Of a stretch of DNA of 36,476 nucleotides, positions 36,149 through 36,476 are shown piece by piece; the stretch's first letter is position 1, and each line of letters opens with the position of its first letter. Under the pieces are notes generated by a model, which had not been told where the DNA came from, did not search any database, and saw only the letters and a program-made list of their open reading frames with translations. Position numbers and translations under genes: made by a program. Source of the DNA: Desulfobacterales bacterium (GTDB lineage: Bacteria; Desulfobacterota; Desulfobacteria; Desulfobacterales; C00003060); assembly GCA_023129535.1 (NCBI GenBank), contig JAGMBW010000143.1:1-36476 (forward strand), in the 5' to 3' direction.

Positions 36149-36476
<328 letters not shown>

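Overview
The window looks like a chromosomal segment of a member of the Desulfobacterota (former Deltaproteobacteria), probably an anaerobe. The support is the type of its protein families (a b'/b pair in the ATP synthase with a signal-like N-terminus on b, a SecF with an extra hydrophobic segment, RNase E/G together with RNase Y, bactofilin beside the rod genes, Na+-translocating decarboxylase subunits) and the start of a 16S rRNA gene at the right edge. This placement is an inference; the rest of the 16S gene would settle it.

Layout. Positions 1-2750 are an AT-rich accessory patch. It holds a leftward hicA-hicB toxin-antitoxin pair translationally coupled to an unknown third gene, a probable HicB operator made of two 9-bp direct repeats inside the promoter, an intrinsic terminator, and a remnant of a Fic-domain gene. 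From 18175 down to 2783 all genes read leftward: glycosyltransferase, Na+/Ca2+ exchanger, RNase E/G, oadB-oadG, a zinc-dependent phospholipase C-like protein, a LysM-like membrane protein, purB, yajC-secD-secF, dprA and topA. At about 18.2-18.3 kb the strand switches. Rightward genes are mreB-mreC-mreD-mrdA-rodA and a bactofilin (rod-shape elongation), then atpF'-atpF-atpH-atpA-atpG-atpD-atpC (F1 plus the b stalks; subunits a and c are absent), a strong terminator, a GlmU-like uridylyltransferase without its acetyltransferase half, zapB, zapA, 6S RNA, rny, tyrS, and an rRNA operon with two consensus promoters, a boxA and the first ~330 nt of 16S.

The gene content is mostly housekeeping. The striking part is between the genes. 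At least eleven intergenic spacers carry imperfect palindromes whose arms are short tandem arrays of a 6-8 nt word, with the reverse-complement word array in the other arm (words such as GGAGTATT, GCATAGC, GAAGATT, GGAATGC, CGATACTTGATGC, AAGGCGC). Different loci use different words, one word family occurs four times, and one palindrome is nested in another. They sit directly at gene 3' ends, and in three genes (purB, mrdA, the glycosyltransferase) the array supplies the stop codon. A second, unrelated double-hairpin element is present at least twice in opposite orientations. I regard these gene-end word-array palindromes as the best candidate for something little described here.

Several start codons were moved inward from the longest open frame because the extra 5' sequence is repeat or terminator DNA (purB, mreB, yajC, zapB, rny, the GlmU-like gene).
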